DNA from: Curvibacter sp.
GTDB lineage: Bacteria; Pseudomonadota; Gammaproteobacteria; Burkholderiales; Burkholderiaceae_C
DNA: 12,395 nucleotides
Direction: 5' to 3'
Assembly (NCBI GenBank): GCA_003500955.1
Contig: DNQP01000214.1
Coordinates: 4,853-17,247, forward strand
The notes under the pieces were generated by a model. It was given only the letters and a program-made list of their open reading frames with translations, had not been told where the DNA came from and did not search any database. Of the stretch, positions 7,649 through 12,395 are shown piece by piece; the stretch's first letter is position 1; each line of letters opens with the position of its first letter. The position numbers and the translations under genes were made by a program.

Positions 7649-8131
7649 TCAATGGCAGGAACTATCGGTCGCACCGGACGACACGACGGGAATCCCGATC
7701 GTCGGGGCGCGGGAAACCGGTAGTTCCAGCGCCTCTGCCACGCGTTGCAGATACACATCCCAATCCTGCATGCCAGCAATGGTGGTGACATAAGAGCCAT
7801 CGCGCAAGAACAGCAGGGTTGGCCAGCGTTGGGAGCCGTAGCGTTCAGCTACGGCATCCTCCTGTTCACGTGGAACCACACCAACCTGGAAACGTCCGGG
7901 GAAGGCGCGCATCAGTTCAGGCAGCACAGCCGCCACGTCCTGCCCCTCGGGAAAACGCACGGCATCACCGGCCAGCAGCAGCACGCGGTCACCACCTTGG
8001 GTAGTCCACGTCTGAACGTCGTCGAGAGTCACCCAGGTAGCGCCAAATTCCTGCACCAAACGACGTATCAGCGGCGCGGCGCGCTCGGTCAACTTGACTT
8101 TGTCATCCATCATTTCGATTTGAGTTTCCAT
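7649..8131 (-). CDS. hupG: HupG/HoxO (HyaE family), thioredoxin-fold chaperone of the small subunit
   Basis: A 160-residue protein of the HyaE/HupG/HoxO family. Members bind the small-subunit precursor with its Tat signal and are thought to hold it back from export until it is mature. The thioredoxin fold is recognisable from DRVLLLAGDAVRFPEGQDVA (about 48-67) and the cis-proline segment RWPTLLFLRDGSY (102-114, Pro104). There is no CxxC redox motif; the only cysteine is near the C-terminus (C159), so it is not a thiol oxidoreductase, as usual for the family. ATG at 8131 has GGAG 6 bases before it; an internal MMDD start is possible. It follows hupF by 18 bases and precedes hupH, its usual partner. 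The tail after about residue 140 is variable. Assignment is secure. Confidence 0.93.
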   Translation of the reverse strand: METQIEMMDDKVKLTERAAPLIRRLVQEFGATWVTLDDVQTWTTQGGDRVLLLAGDAVRFPEGQDVAAVLPELMRAFPGRFQVGVVPREQEDAVAERYGSQRWPTLLFLRDGSYVTTIAGMQDWDVYLQRVAEALELPVSRAPTIGIPVVSSGATDSSCH

Positions 8132-8149
8132 ATCGCTCTCCAGATTCGT

Positions 8150-8455
8150 TCAAGCCGATCCGGTCATGCGCGCCAGATCGGCATGACTCAGGGACGAGGG
8201 CAGCGAAAAATTGACCGACTCCGACATGCCGGTGCCGGCCGCTCCGTTCAGGACGAGGTCCAGCATTGCGTTGACCTCCGCCGCGCGTTGGGCATCGATC
8301 CGTTCGCGCGCGTCGTTCAGAAAAACCAGCAGCCAGTCCCCCTCGGCGACCGGGCCCACCAAAGCCGTAGTCACACGCCGCGACTCGCCTCGGCCGGCGC
8401 ATTGCGCATAGCCAGCTTCCACCACACGGACCTGCATGGGAATACCGATACACAT
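8150..8455 (-). CDS. hupF: HupF/HoxL, HypC-family hydrogenase-specific chaperone
   Basis: A 101-residue paralogue of HypC that, in C. necator (HoxL), works with HoxV to carry the Fe(CN)2CO unit to the large subunit of the membrane-bound enzyme. It begins MCIGIPMQV, with the essential Cys2 of the family, and has the barrel segment RRVTTALVGPVAEGDWLLVFLNDARERID. The histidine found in HypC in the HVGxAI segment is absent here (VFLNDA), as expected for HupF. The C-terminal tail from about residue 75 (SESVNFSLPSSLSHADLARM) makes it longer than HypC. The frame is open 30 codons further upstream, but the MCIG start, an AAGAGGAA ribosome binding site 7 bases before it and the hupD stop one base away fix the start at 8455. 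Assignment is secure. Confidence 0.94.
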   Translation of the reverse strand: MCIGIPMQVRVVEAGYAQCAGRGESRRVTTALVGPVAEGDWLLVFLNDARERIDAQRAAEVNAMLDLVLNGAAGTGMSESVNFSLPSSLSHADLARMTGSA

Positions 8456-8456
8456 C

Positions 8457-9134
8457 TCAGCGTTCCTCTTCTTGACTGCTTTGGGGAAAGAAACGCTCGT
8501 CGCCAGTACGGCAAGCCGCATCCGCGCTAGGGCGCCCCATTTCATAAGCGCTCATGGCCAAAATTCCGTGGGCCTGCTTCGCTTCGTCCTCCGGGACATC
8601 GACACGTCGGCGTGGACATGCGCCCCATTTTCCCAACTCATCCAGCGCGATGGACAGAGCCCGCTGCAGCGCTTCCTTGACGACCGGACGCAAACTTCCG
8701 CCATAGTCCTCCAACTCCTGAGGCTGGCAACCAATCAACAACACTTCAGCAGGGTAATGCCCCGTCAATTGAGCGAGCGACAACACCTCCTGAAATCCGG
8801 TTTGGTGCAGGCTCATTTTTTTTGCGCCCAGGAAACGAGGTACGTCTTCGTTGCGTACGAGCTTGATCGTGCCGGGCTCAAGTCCGTAATCGATGGCGTC
8901 GAAGATCAGCAAGCGACTGGCCGATTGCACGTGATGGATGAGGTACAAGCCCTGCGTGCCACCATCAACCAGCGAAACGTGAGGCGCGAACACCCAACCC
9001 TGTTCGATCGCCTGGACACAACGTACACCGAAACCCTCGTCCGCCCAGAGCAGGTTGCCGATACCCAGTACGCAGATGTTGTCGACGCTGTCACCCCTGG
9101 GGTGACAACCTGTTTCGGACGCAGAAGTGCTCAT
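8457..9134 (-). CDS. hupD: Hydrogenase maturation endopeptidase HupD/HoxM
   Basis: A 225-residue nickel-dependent protease of the HybD/HupD/HoxM family. It removes the 15-residue C-terminal peptide from HupL once nickel is inserted, which lets the subunit fold around the active site. Visible motifs are VLGIGNLLWADEGFG (Glu33 matching the nickel-ligand Glu of HybD), LLIFDAIDYGLEPG (ligand Asp79) and SLHQTGFQEVL (ligand His110). The frame is open far upstream, but ATG at 9134 follows AAGGA by 11 bases and starts 20 bases after the XRE gene. No other ATG, GTG or TTG lies between it and the conserved core, so the protein carries an 18-residue N-terminal extension (with GCHPRG) that homologues such as HoxM lack. 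The C-terminus is also long compared with the about 164-residue HybD. It ends one base before hupF. Assignment is very secure. Confidence 0.96.
   Translation of the reverse strand: MSTSASETGCHPRGDSVDNICVLGIGNLLWADEGFGVRCVQAIEQGWVFAPHVSLVDGGTQGLYLIHHVQSASRLLIFDAIDYGLEPGTIKLVRNEDVPRFLGAKKMSLHQTGFQEVLSLAQLTGHYPAEVLLIGCQPQELEDYGGSLRPVVKEALQRALSIALDELGKWGACPRRRVDVPEDEAKQAHGILAMSAYEMGRPSADAACRTGDERFFPQSSQEEER
8463..8470 (-). promoter_or_regulatory. Ribosome binding site of hupF, inside the end of hupD
   Basis: AAGAGGAA on the minus strand, 7 bases before the hupF ATG at 8455. It overlaps the last codons of hupD, so translation of the two genes is probably coupled. It supports the MCIG start over the longer open frame. 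Confidence 0.7.
9089..9107. promoter_or_regulatory. Perfect 19-bp palindrome in the 5' end of hupD, candidate operator
   Basis: The sequence TGTCACCCCTGGGGTGACA has two perfect 9-base arms around a single central base. It begins 27 bases into hupD and codes part of the non-conserved N-terminal extension (GCHPRGDS), so protein constraint does not explain the symmetry. It lies about 50 bases past the stop of the XRE regulator gene. It could be a binding site for that or another dimeric regulator. As RNA it could fold into a hairpin of 8 pairs with a 3-base loop near the hupD start. The symmetry is seen directly; any function is inferred. Confidence 0.5.
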
Positions 9135-9154
9135 AGTCGTAGTCGTCCTTCGAG

Positions 9155-9535
9155 TCAGGAAATGGAAATATTCCGGCCAACCAGGAAGTGGCTGACCGGG
9201 GGGGACTGGCGCTTCCAGGCCTGGAAGCTGTCCCAGGCGGCTTGCTGGGTCAACCAAAAACCCACCTCGATGCCAAATCGCCGTGCGCAGCGGATGGCCG
9301 TGTCGGGAGTCATGGTGCGCTGCCCATGAACGAGTTCGTGCAAACGGCGGCGGGACATGCCCAGCAGACGCGCGGCTTCCGATTGACTGAGCGCCAGGGG
9401 ATCGAGGCAATAGCGTTGCAGCAGCACCCCGGGATGCCGGGGTGCGCGCAGGGGAACACCTGCGGGACGGTCTGACCACCGCTCCACACGCATCGACGCG
9501 GTGCGGACTGGTGTTGAATTCCGTTGCACAGGCAT
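9155..9535 (-). CDS. XRE-family DNA-binding protein, HigA antitoxin-like, embedded in the hup operon
   Basis: A small protein of up to 126 residues with a Cro/C1-type helix-turn-helix like the HigA/VapI family of addiction-module antidotes. The family pattern is plain: HPGVLLQRYCLDPLALSQ (residues 34-51), the helix-turn-helix SQSEAARLLGMSRRRLHELV (50-69), GQRTMTPDTAIRCARRFG (71-88) and the family-typical end FWLTQQAAWDSFQAWK. Residues 1-30 are not conserved in the family. The first ATG (9535) has only a weak ribosome binding site, and the ATG at 9493 would give 112 residues. No HigB-like toxin gene is adjacent: hupC ends 7 bases upstream and hupD starts 20 bases downstream. Co-transcription with hydrogenase genes suggests a role as regulator of this operon rather than a toxin-antitoxin pair, but that is inference. 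A perfect palindrome at 9089-9107 is a candidate binding site. Family is secure, function unknown. Confidence 0.88.
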   Translation of the reverse strand: MPVQRNSTPVRTASMRVERWSDRPAGVPLRAPRHPGVLLQRYCLDPLALSQSEAARLLGMSRRRLHELVHGQRTMTPDTAIRCARRFGIEVGFWLTQQAAWDSFQAWKRQSPPVSHFLVGRNISIS

Positions 9536-9542
9536 GGAACGC

Positions 9543-10271
9543 TCAGTCCTTGAACGTGCGGTACCCGGAAATCATTGTGCTCACAACGCTTTGGCGTCCC
9601 ATGATGTCCTCCCGGATGGCCGCGTAGACGTGAAGGATGACGAAGACAATCATCATCCACATGCCCATGCGATGCCAGGAATGGACGTCCTGGCTCTGGC
9701 CGAACAACGGGATCACCCAGCCGAACAGACGCTCTTGCCAAGAGCCGGCCTGCGCGCCTTCGCCATAAAGCGCAAATCCGGTGAAGATCATGAAGACGCA
9801 CGTGAACAGGAACACAAAGAACATCGCAAACCGAGCCAAGGGGTTGTGGCCCACATAGCGACCCGGGCGGGTGGAGATGAAGGCATACCACCTGAGCATT
9901 CCCACCACTTCCTGCCAATAGGCCCTCTGGAAGATCGGTACCGAGAACAGCTCGCGAGCGTGGTGGTTGCCCGCAATAGCCCAGTAGATCCGACCCAGAA
10001 GCCCAATGGCCAGGATGTAGCCGGCGGAAAAGTGCACGAAGCGGATGTATCCCATCAGGAAGTGGTCGCTAGCCTCACCCGGCATGGTGGGAAGCGGGCG
10101 ACCGATGAAGTAACCGGTCACGCACAGCACGATGATGGATAAGGCATTGATCCAGTGCCACAGGCGCACGGGCGCTTCGTACACATAGATGGATTTGATG
10201 GACTGGCCGCGCGCCACCGCGCCCTCGTCGACGCCGGTGACATCAGCCAGTTTCTCGGATGCGGTAGTCAT
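9543..10271 (-). CDS. hupC: Ni/Fe-hydrogenase b-type cytochrome subunit HupC/HoxZ
   Basis: A 242-residue di-haem cytochrome b that anchors the HupSL dimer on the periplasmic face of the membrane and passes its electrons to quinone. Four hydrophobic segments are visible (around residues 41-57, 80-99, 147-168 and 203-218). Histidines in the expected places could ligate haem: H39 (RLWHW), H80 (FVHFSAGY), H197/H200 (DVHSWHRMG) and H214 (ILHVYAAIRED). The open frame runs 111 codons further upstream but overlaps hupE there. ATG at 10271 is chosen because a GAGGAG ribosome binding site lies 9 bases before it and the protein begins as in the family, with a soluble segment then YVYEAPVRLWHWINALS. The gene follows hupE after 44 bases and is followed after 7 bases by the XRE regulator gene. 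Assignment is very secure. Confidence 0.96.
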   Translation of the reverse strand: MTTASEKLADVTGVDEGAVARGQSIKSIYVYEAPVRLWHWINALSIIVLCVTGYFIGRPLPTMPGEASDHFLMGYIRFVHFSAGYILAIGLLGRIYWAIAGNHHARELFSVPIFQRAYWQEVVGMLRWYAFISTRPGRYVGHNPLARFAMFFVFLFTCVFMIFTGFALYGEGAQAGSWQERLFGWVIPLFGQSQDVHSWHRMGMWMMIVFVILHVYAAIREDIMGRQSVVSTMISGYRTFKD

Positions 10272-10280
10272 CACGTTGTT

Positions 10281-10286
10281 CTCCTC
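10281..10286 (-). promoter_or_regulatory. Ribosome binding site of hupC
   Basis: GAGGAG on the minus strand, 9 bases before the ATG at 10271. It lies in the 44-base gap after hupE and decides the hupC start against the long upstream extension of the open frame. Confidence 0.75.
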
Positions 10287-10315
10287 AATGTTGGCGTTCC
10301 TTGTCGGAATGATCC

Positions 10316-10921
10316 TTAGGCACCCATCTGGGCGAGGAGCAAAGCGCCGGCAATGCCGATGGCGGCGCCCAGAGAGCCGACAGCAGCCGCCACGGCATGG
10401 GCTACCGAGCGACGCAGGCCTAACGCCGCAACGATGCCCAAAAGATGCAGGACCGTGGTGCTGATCAAAAAGCCCGCCGCGTAGCCAGCAAAGCTGCCTG
10501 CGGGCGTTTCGACACCATGCGCCAGACCATGCAGCGCTCCCATCAGGGCCACCGGTAGCAGTGTCAGGCCGGAAGCGCGACGCGTACCCTGCCGCGCCTG
10601 CCACAGCATGACGCCGGACAGGACCACGGTGAGCGCCACCGCATGCTCAAGCCACGGGAGAGTTGCCCCAGCGGCACCCAGTGCCGCGGCACCGGTGAGC
10701 GTGACCAGGAAGACGAGCGGGCCGCGCCAGACCTGGTTGGAAGGCAATGCGCAGACCGACCACACGCCGACAGCCAGCATCACCAGCAGATGGTCGAGGG
10801 AGAGCGGATGAAACAGGCCTTCAAACAGATTGGCAGTGGAGTGACCCGGATGGGCGTTCGCGATGCCGGCTCCAAGCAGGGCAACCGTCACAACAAAAAA
10901 CTTCAAAGAACGAATCTTCAT
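10316..10921 (-). CDS. hupE: HupE/UreJ-family membrane protein, probable nickel permease
   Basis: A 201-residue inner-membrane protein of the HupE/UreJ family, whose members are implicated in nickel uptake for hydrogenase or urease. Residues 1-23 look like a cleavable signal peptide (basic MKIRSLK, hydrophobic stretch, ANA) followed by a mature N-terminus HPGH. Family motifs are visible: H38-x4-DH (residues 43-44) at the start of a membrane helix, and HGLAHGVE at 131-138. About six hydrophobic segments follow the signal peptide. I chose ATG at 10921. A TTG four codons upstream (10933) is possible but has no ribosome binding site and would spoil the signal peptide. The gene lies between hupL and hupC, an unusual place; in rhizobial clusters hupE follows hupD. 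It is expected to supply nickel to HypA/HypB. Family is secure, transport direction inferred. Confidence 0.9.
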   Translation of the reverse strand: MKIRSLKFFVVTVALLGAGIANAHPGHSTANLFEGLFHPLSLDHLLVMLAVGVWSVCALPSNQVWRGPLVFLVTLTGAAALGAAGATLPWLEHAVALTVVLSGVMLWQARQGTRRASGLTLLPVALMGALHGLAHGVETPAGSFAGYAAGFLISTTVLHLLGIVAALGLRRSVAHAVAAAVGSLGAAIGIAGALLLAQMGA

Positions 10922-10949
10922 GATGATGTCCAATCGCGATAGGTACAGA

Positions 10950-12395
10950 TCAACGCACAGTAACGCGGCTCATTTCCTGGCCGTCTTCGCTCATCACGTG
11001 TGTGGAGCAAGCCAGGCATGGGTCAAAACTGTGCAGCGTGCGCAGAATTTCCAGAGGTTGCTCAGGATTCACCATCGGGGTATTCATCAGCGATGCTTCG
11101 AACGCCCCAATCTGCCCCTTGTGATCGCGCGGACTGCCGTTCCATGTGGTTGGAACCACACACTGGTAGTTCTCGATCCTGCCGTCCTTGATCTTGATCC
11201 AGTGACCCAGCATGCCGCGGGGAGCGGCGACTGTGCCCACGCCCTTGGCTTCCTTGGGCCAAGTGGCGGGATCCCATTTTTCGACGTTGGCGGTGGCGGT
11301 GTCTCCGTTCTTGATGTTCTGCACCATCTGCTTGAAGTCGTCCATCATCATCTCGGCTGCGTACTGGCTTTCCAGCGCGCGCGCGAGGGTTCGGCCAATG
11401 GTGGTGGGCAGCAGCTGTTTGGCACTGAATTCGGTTTTGGGCAATCCCAGCGCCTTGGGAATCGCGCTGTTGATGGCTGCCGCCGAGCTGTCCACTTGCT
11501 GCTTGACGCGCTGACACCACTTGTTGCCTTGCATCGCATGGGCGTAGCCCAGGATGTAACGCGAAAGCGGCCCCACCTCCACGGCATGTCCACGCCAGCG
11601 GGGTGATTTGATCCATGAGTACTTGGCCGATTCATCCAGCTGCTCAATCTTCGTGCGCGTGCCCTTGAAACCAGGACCTTCCGGCTTGTAGTTGGGCTCG
11701 GTGACGCCATCCCAGGGGTGCAAACCCTTGGTCTCGTCACCGTACTTGTACCAGCTGTGGGTGACGAACTCCTGCACCTGCTCAGGATCGCGGGGGTCGA
11801 TGGCGTGGATTTTGTTCCAGTCGCCATTCAGGATCACGCCGCCGGGCAGTTGGTGCGTACTGTGGTCATAGGGCACCTTTTCGTAAGTACCGTAGTCGGC
11901 CACATTCAAGGCCGAGAGGCCGCCGCCATATAGCCAGCCTGCCTGCTTATAGATCGTTCCGATGGCCAGAACGTCCGGAACGTAGACGTTGTTGTTGAAC
12001 TCGATCATCTCCTTGATCCGAGCTTCAACAAAGTTCAGGCGTTCCATGTTGATAGGGGCGCCAGCCGCACCGTTACCGTCAATGTTGATTGCGCAGGGTA
12101 CGCCCCCCACCATGTAGTTGGGGTGCGGATTCTTTCCGCCAAAGATGGTATGCACCTTGACCCATTCTTTCTGCAGGTCCAGGGCTTCCAGGTAGTGGGT
12201 AACAGCCATCAAGTTGGCCTCGGGCGGCAGCACATAGGCCTTGGACCCCCAATAACCGTTACTGAAAGGACCAAGCTGACCACTTTCGACGAACTTCTTC
12301 AACCGATTTTGCACATCGCGGAAATAGCCGGGTGACGACAGCGGATGCGCGGGAGAGACGAGTCGTTGCAGCTCACTGGTCTTTTTCGGATCCGC
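10950..12395 (-). CDS. hupL: Uptake [NiFe]-hydrogenase large subunit HupL/HoxG, N-terminus outside window
   Basis: This is the catalytic subunit of the membrane-bound uptake hydrogenase, which oxidises H2 at a Ni-Fe(CN)2CO site on the periplasmic side. The reading frame is open to the right edge (27 further codons before a GTG at 12314), so 481 codons are visible of a protein usually near 600 residues. The N-terminal RxCGxC motif and the true start lie outside. Visible family signatures include [13 protein letters not shown] near the start of the fragment and the C-terminal nickel-binding motif DPCLACSTH. After that His come 15 residues ([15 protein letters not shown]), the classic C-terminal extension removed by the endopeptidase HupD after nickel insertion. 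The stop is at 10952-10950, and hupE follows after 28 bases. The small-subunit gene hupS is expected immediately upstream, beyond the window. Family assignment is very secure; the group 1 membrane-bound class is supported by the neighbours. Confidence 0.98.
   Translation of the reverse strand, partial: ADPKKTSELQRLVSPAHPLSSPGYFRDVQNRLKKFVESGQLGPFSNGYWGSKAYVLPPEANLMAVTHYLEALDLQKEWVKVHTIFGGKNPHPNYMVGGVPCAINIDGNGAAGAPINMERLNFVEARIKEMIEFNNNVYVPDVLAIGTIYKQAGWLYGGGLSALNVADYGTYEKVPYDHSTHQLPGGVILNGDWNKIHAIDPRDPEQVQEFVTHSWYKYGDETKGLHPWDGVTEPNYKPEGPGFKGTRTKIEQLDESAKYSWIKSPRWRGHAVEVGPLSRYILGYAHAMQGNKWCQRVKQQVDSSAAAINSAIPKALGLPKTEFSAKQLLPTTIGRTLARALESQYAAEMMMDDFKQMVQNIKNGDTATANVEKWDPATWPKEAKGVGTVAAPRGMLGHWIKIKDGRIENYQCVVPTTWNGSPRDHKGQIGAFEASLMNTPMVNPEQPLEILRTLHSFDPCLACSTHVMSEDGQEMSRVTVR

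Noticed and set aside
8457..9479. 340-codon version of HupD with a long N-terminal extension
   Set aside because: The added part overlaps the XRE gene in another frame and is low-complexity Arg/Pro/Ser sequence. ATG at 9134 has a ribosome binding site and suits the family.
10272..10315. Short inverted repeat (TTCC/GGAA) in the hupE-hupC gap
   Set aside because: The arms are only 4 bases, which is expected by chance.
9543..10604. 353-codon version of HupC
   Set aside because: The upstream part overlaps hupE and is not cytochrome-like. ATG at 10271 has GAGGAG 9 bases before it.
10316..10933. TTG start four codons upstream in hupE
   Set aside because: There is no ribosome binding site before it, and the ATG at 10921 gives a clean signal peptide.
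1..12395. Internal -24/-12 promoters and transcription terminators
   Set aside because: I looked for the TGGCAC-type promoter element in the minus-strand reading and found no copy with correct spacing. No hairpin followed by a T run was seen in the short gaps.

Overview
The window is a single, tightly packed block of genes, all on the minus strand. It is the structural, accessory and maturation operon of a membrane-bound uptake [NiFe]-hydrogenase (hup/hox plus hyp). It enters the window inside the large-subunit gene (right edge) and leaves inside hypE (left edge). By eye the DNA is GC-rich. The gene order and protein families fit a proteobacterium, most likely a betaproteobacterium (Burkholderiales-like). 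The order is collinear with the membrane-bound hydrogenase clusters known from Cupriavidus necator and Azotobacter vinelandii (hoxKGZMLOQRTV-hypABFCDE). The species cannot be named from the sequence.

Layout in transcription order, right to left: hupL (partial, 12395-10950), hupE (10921-10316), hupC (10271-9543), a HigA-like XRE regulator gene (9535-9155), hupD (9134-8457), hupF (8455-8150), hupG (8131-7649), hupH (7621-6749), hupI (6752-6504), hupJ (6507-6007), hupK (5994-4807), hypA (4814-4467), hypB (4447-3425), hypF (short form, 3420-2215), hypC (2212-1985), hypD (1988-849) and hypE (partial, 832-1). Gaps are 1 to 44 bases. Four junctions overlap: ATGA overlaps at hupH/hupI, hupI/hupJ and hypC/hypD, and 8 bases at hupK/hypA. 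No terminator, tRNA, rRNA, insertion sequence or CRISPR array was seen. The promoter and the small-subunit gene are expected beyond the right edge.

How the genes work together: HypF/HypE make the cyanide ligands, HypC/HypD assemble the Fe(CN)2CO unit, and HupF/HupK are the system-specific scaffold passing it to HupL. HypA/HypB deliver nickel, and HupE may import or handle nickel. HupD then cuts 15 residues from the HupL C-terminus. HupG/HupH look after the small subunit, HupI/HupJ are factors linked to maturation in air, and HupC anchors the enzyme and takes its electrons to the quinone pool.

What departs from the standard cluster: (1) a HigA-type antitoxin-like DNA-binding protein gene with no toxin gene, placed between hupC and hupD; (2) a perfect 19-bp palindrome just downstream of it, in a non-conserved N-terminal extension of hupD, which could be its operator; (3) a HypB whose histidine-rich stretch lies inside the GTPase domain, between the metal-site residues, instead of near the N-terminus; (4) a HypF reduced to its Kae1-like domain; (5) hupE placed between hupL and hupC.
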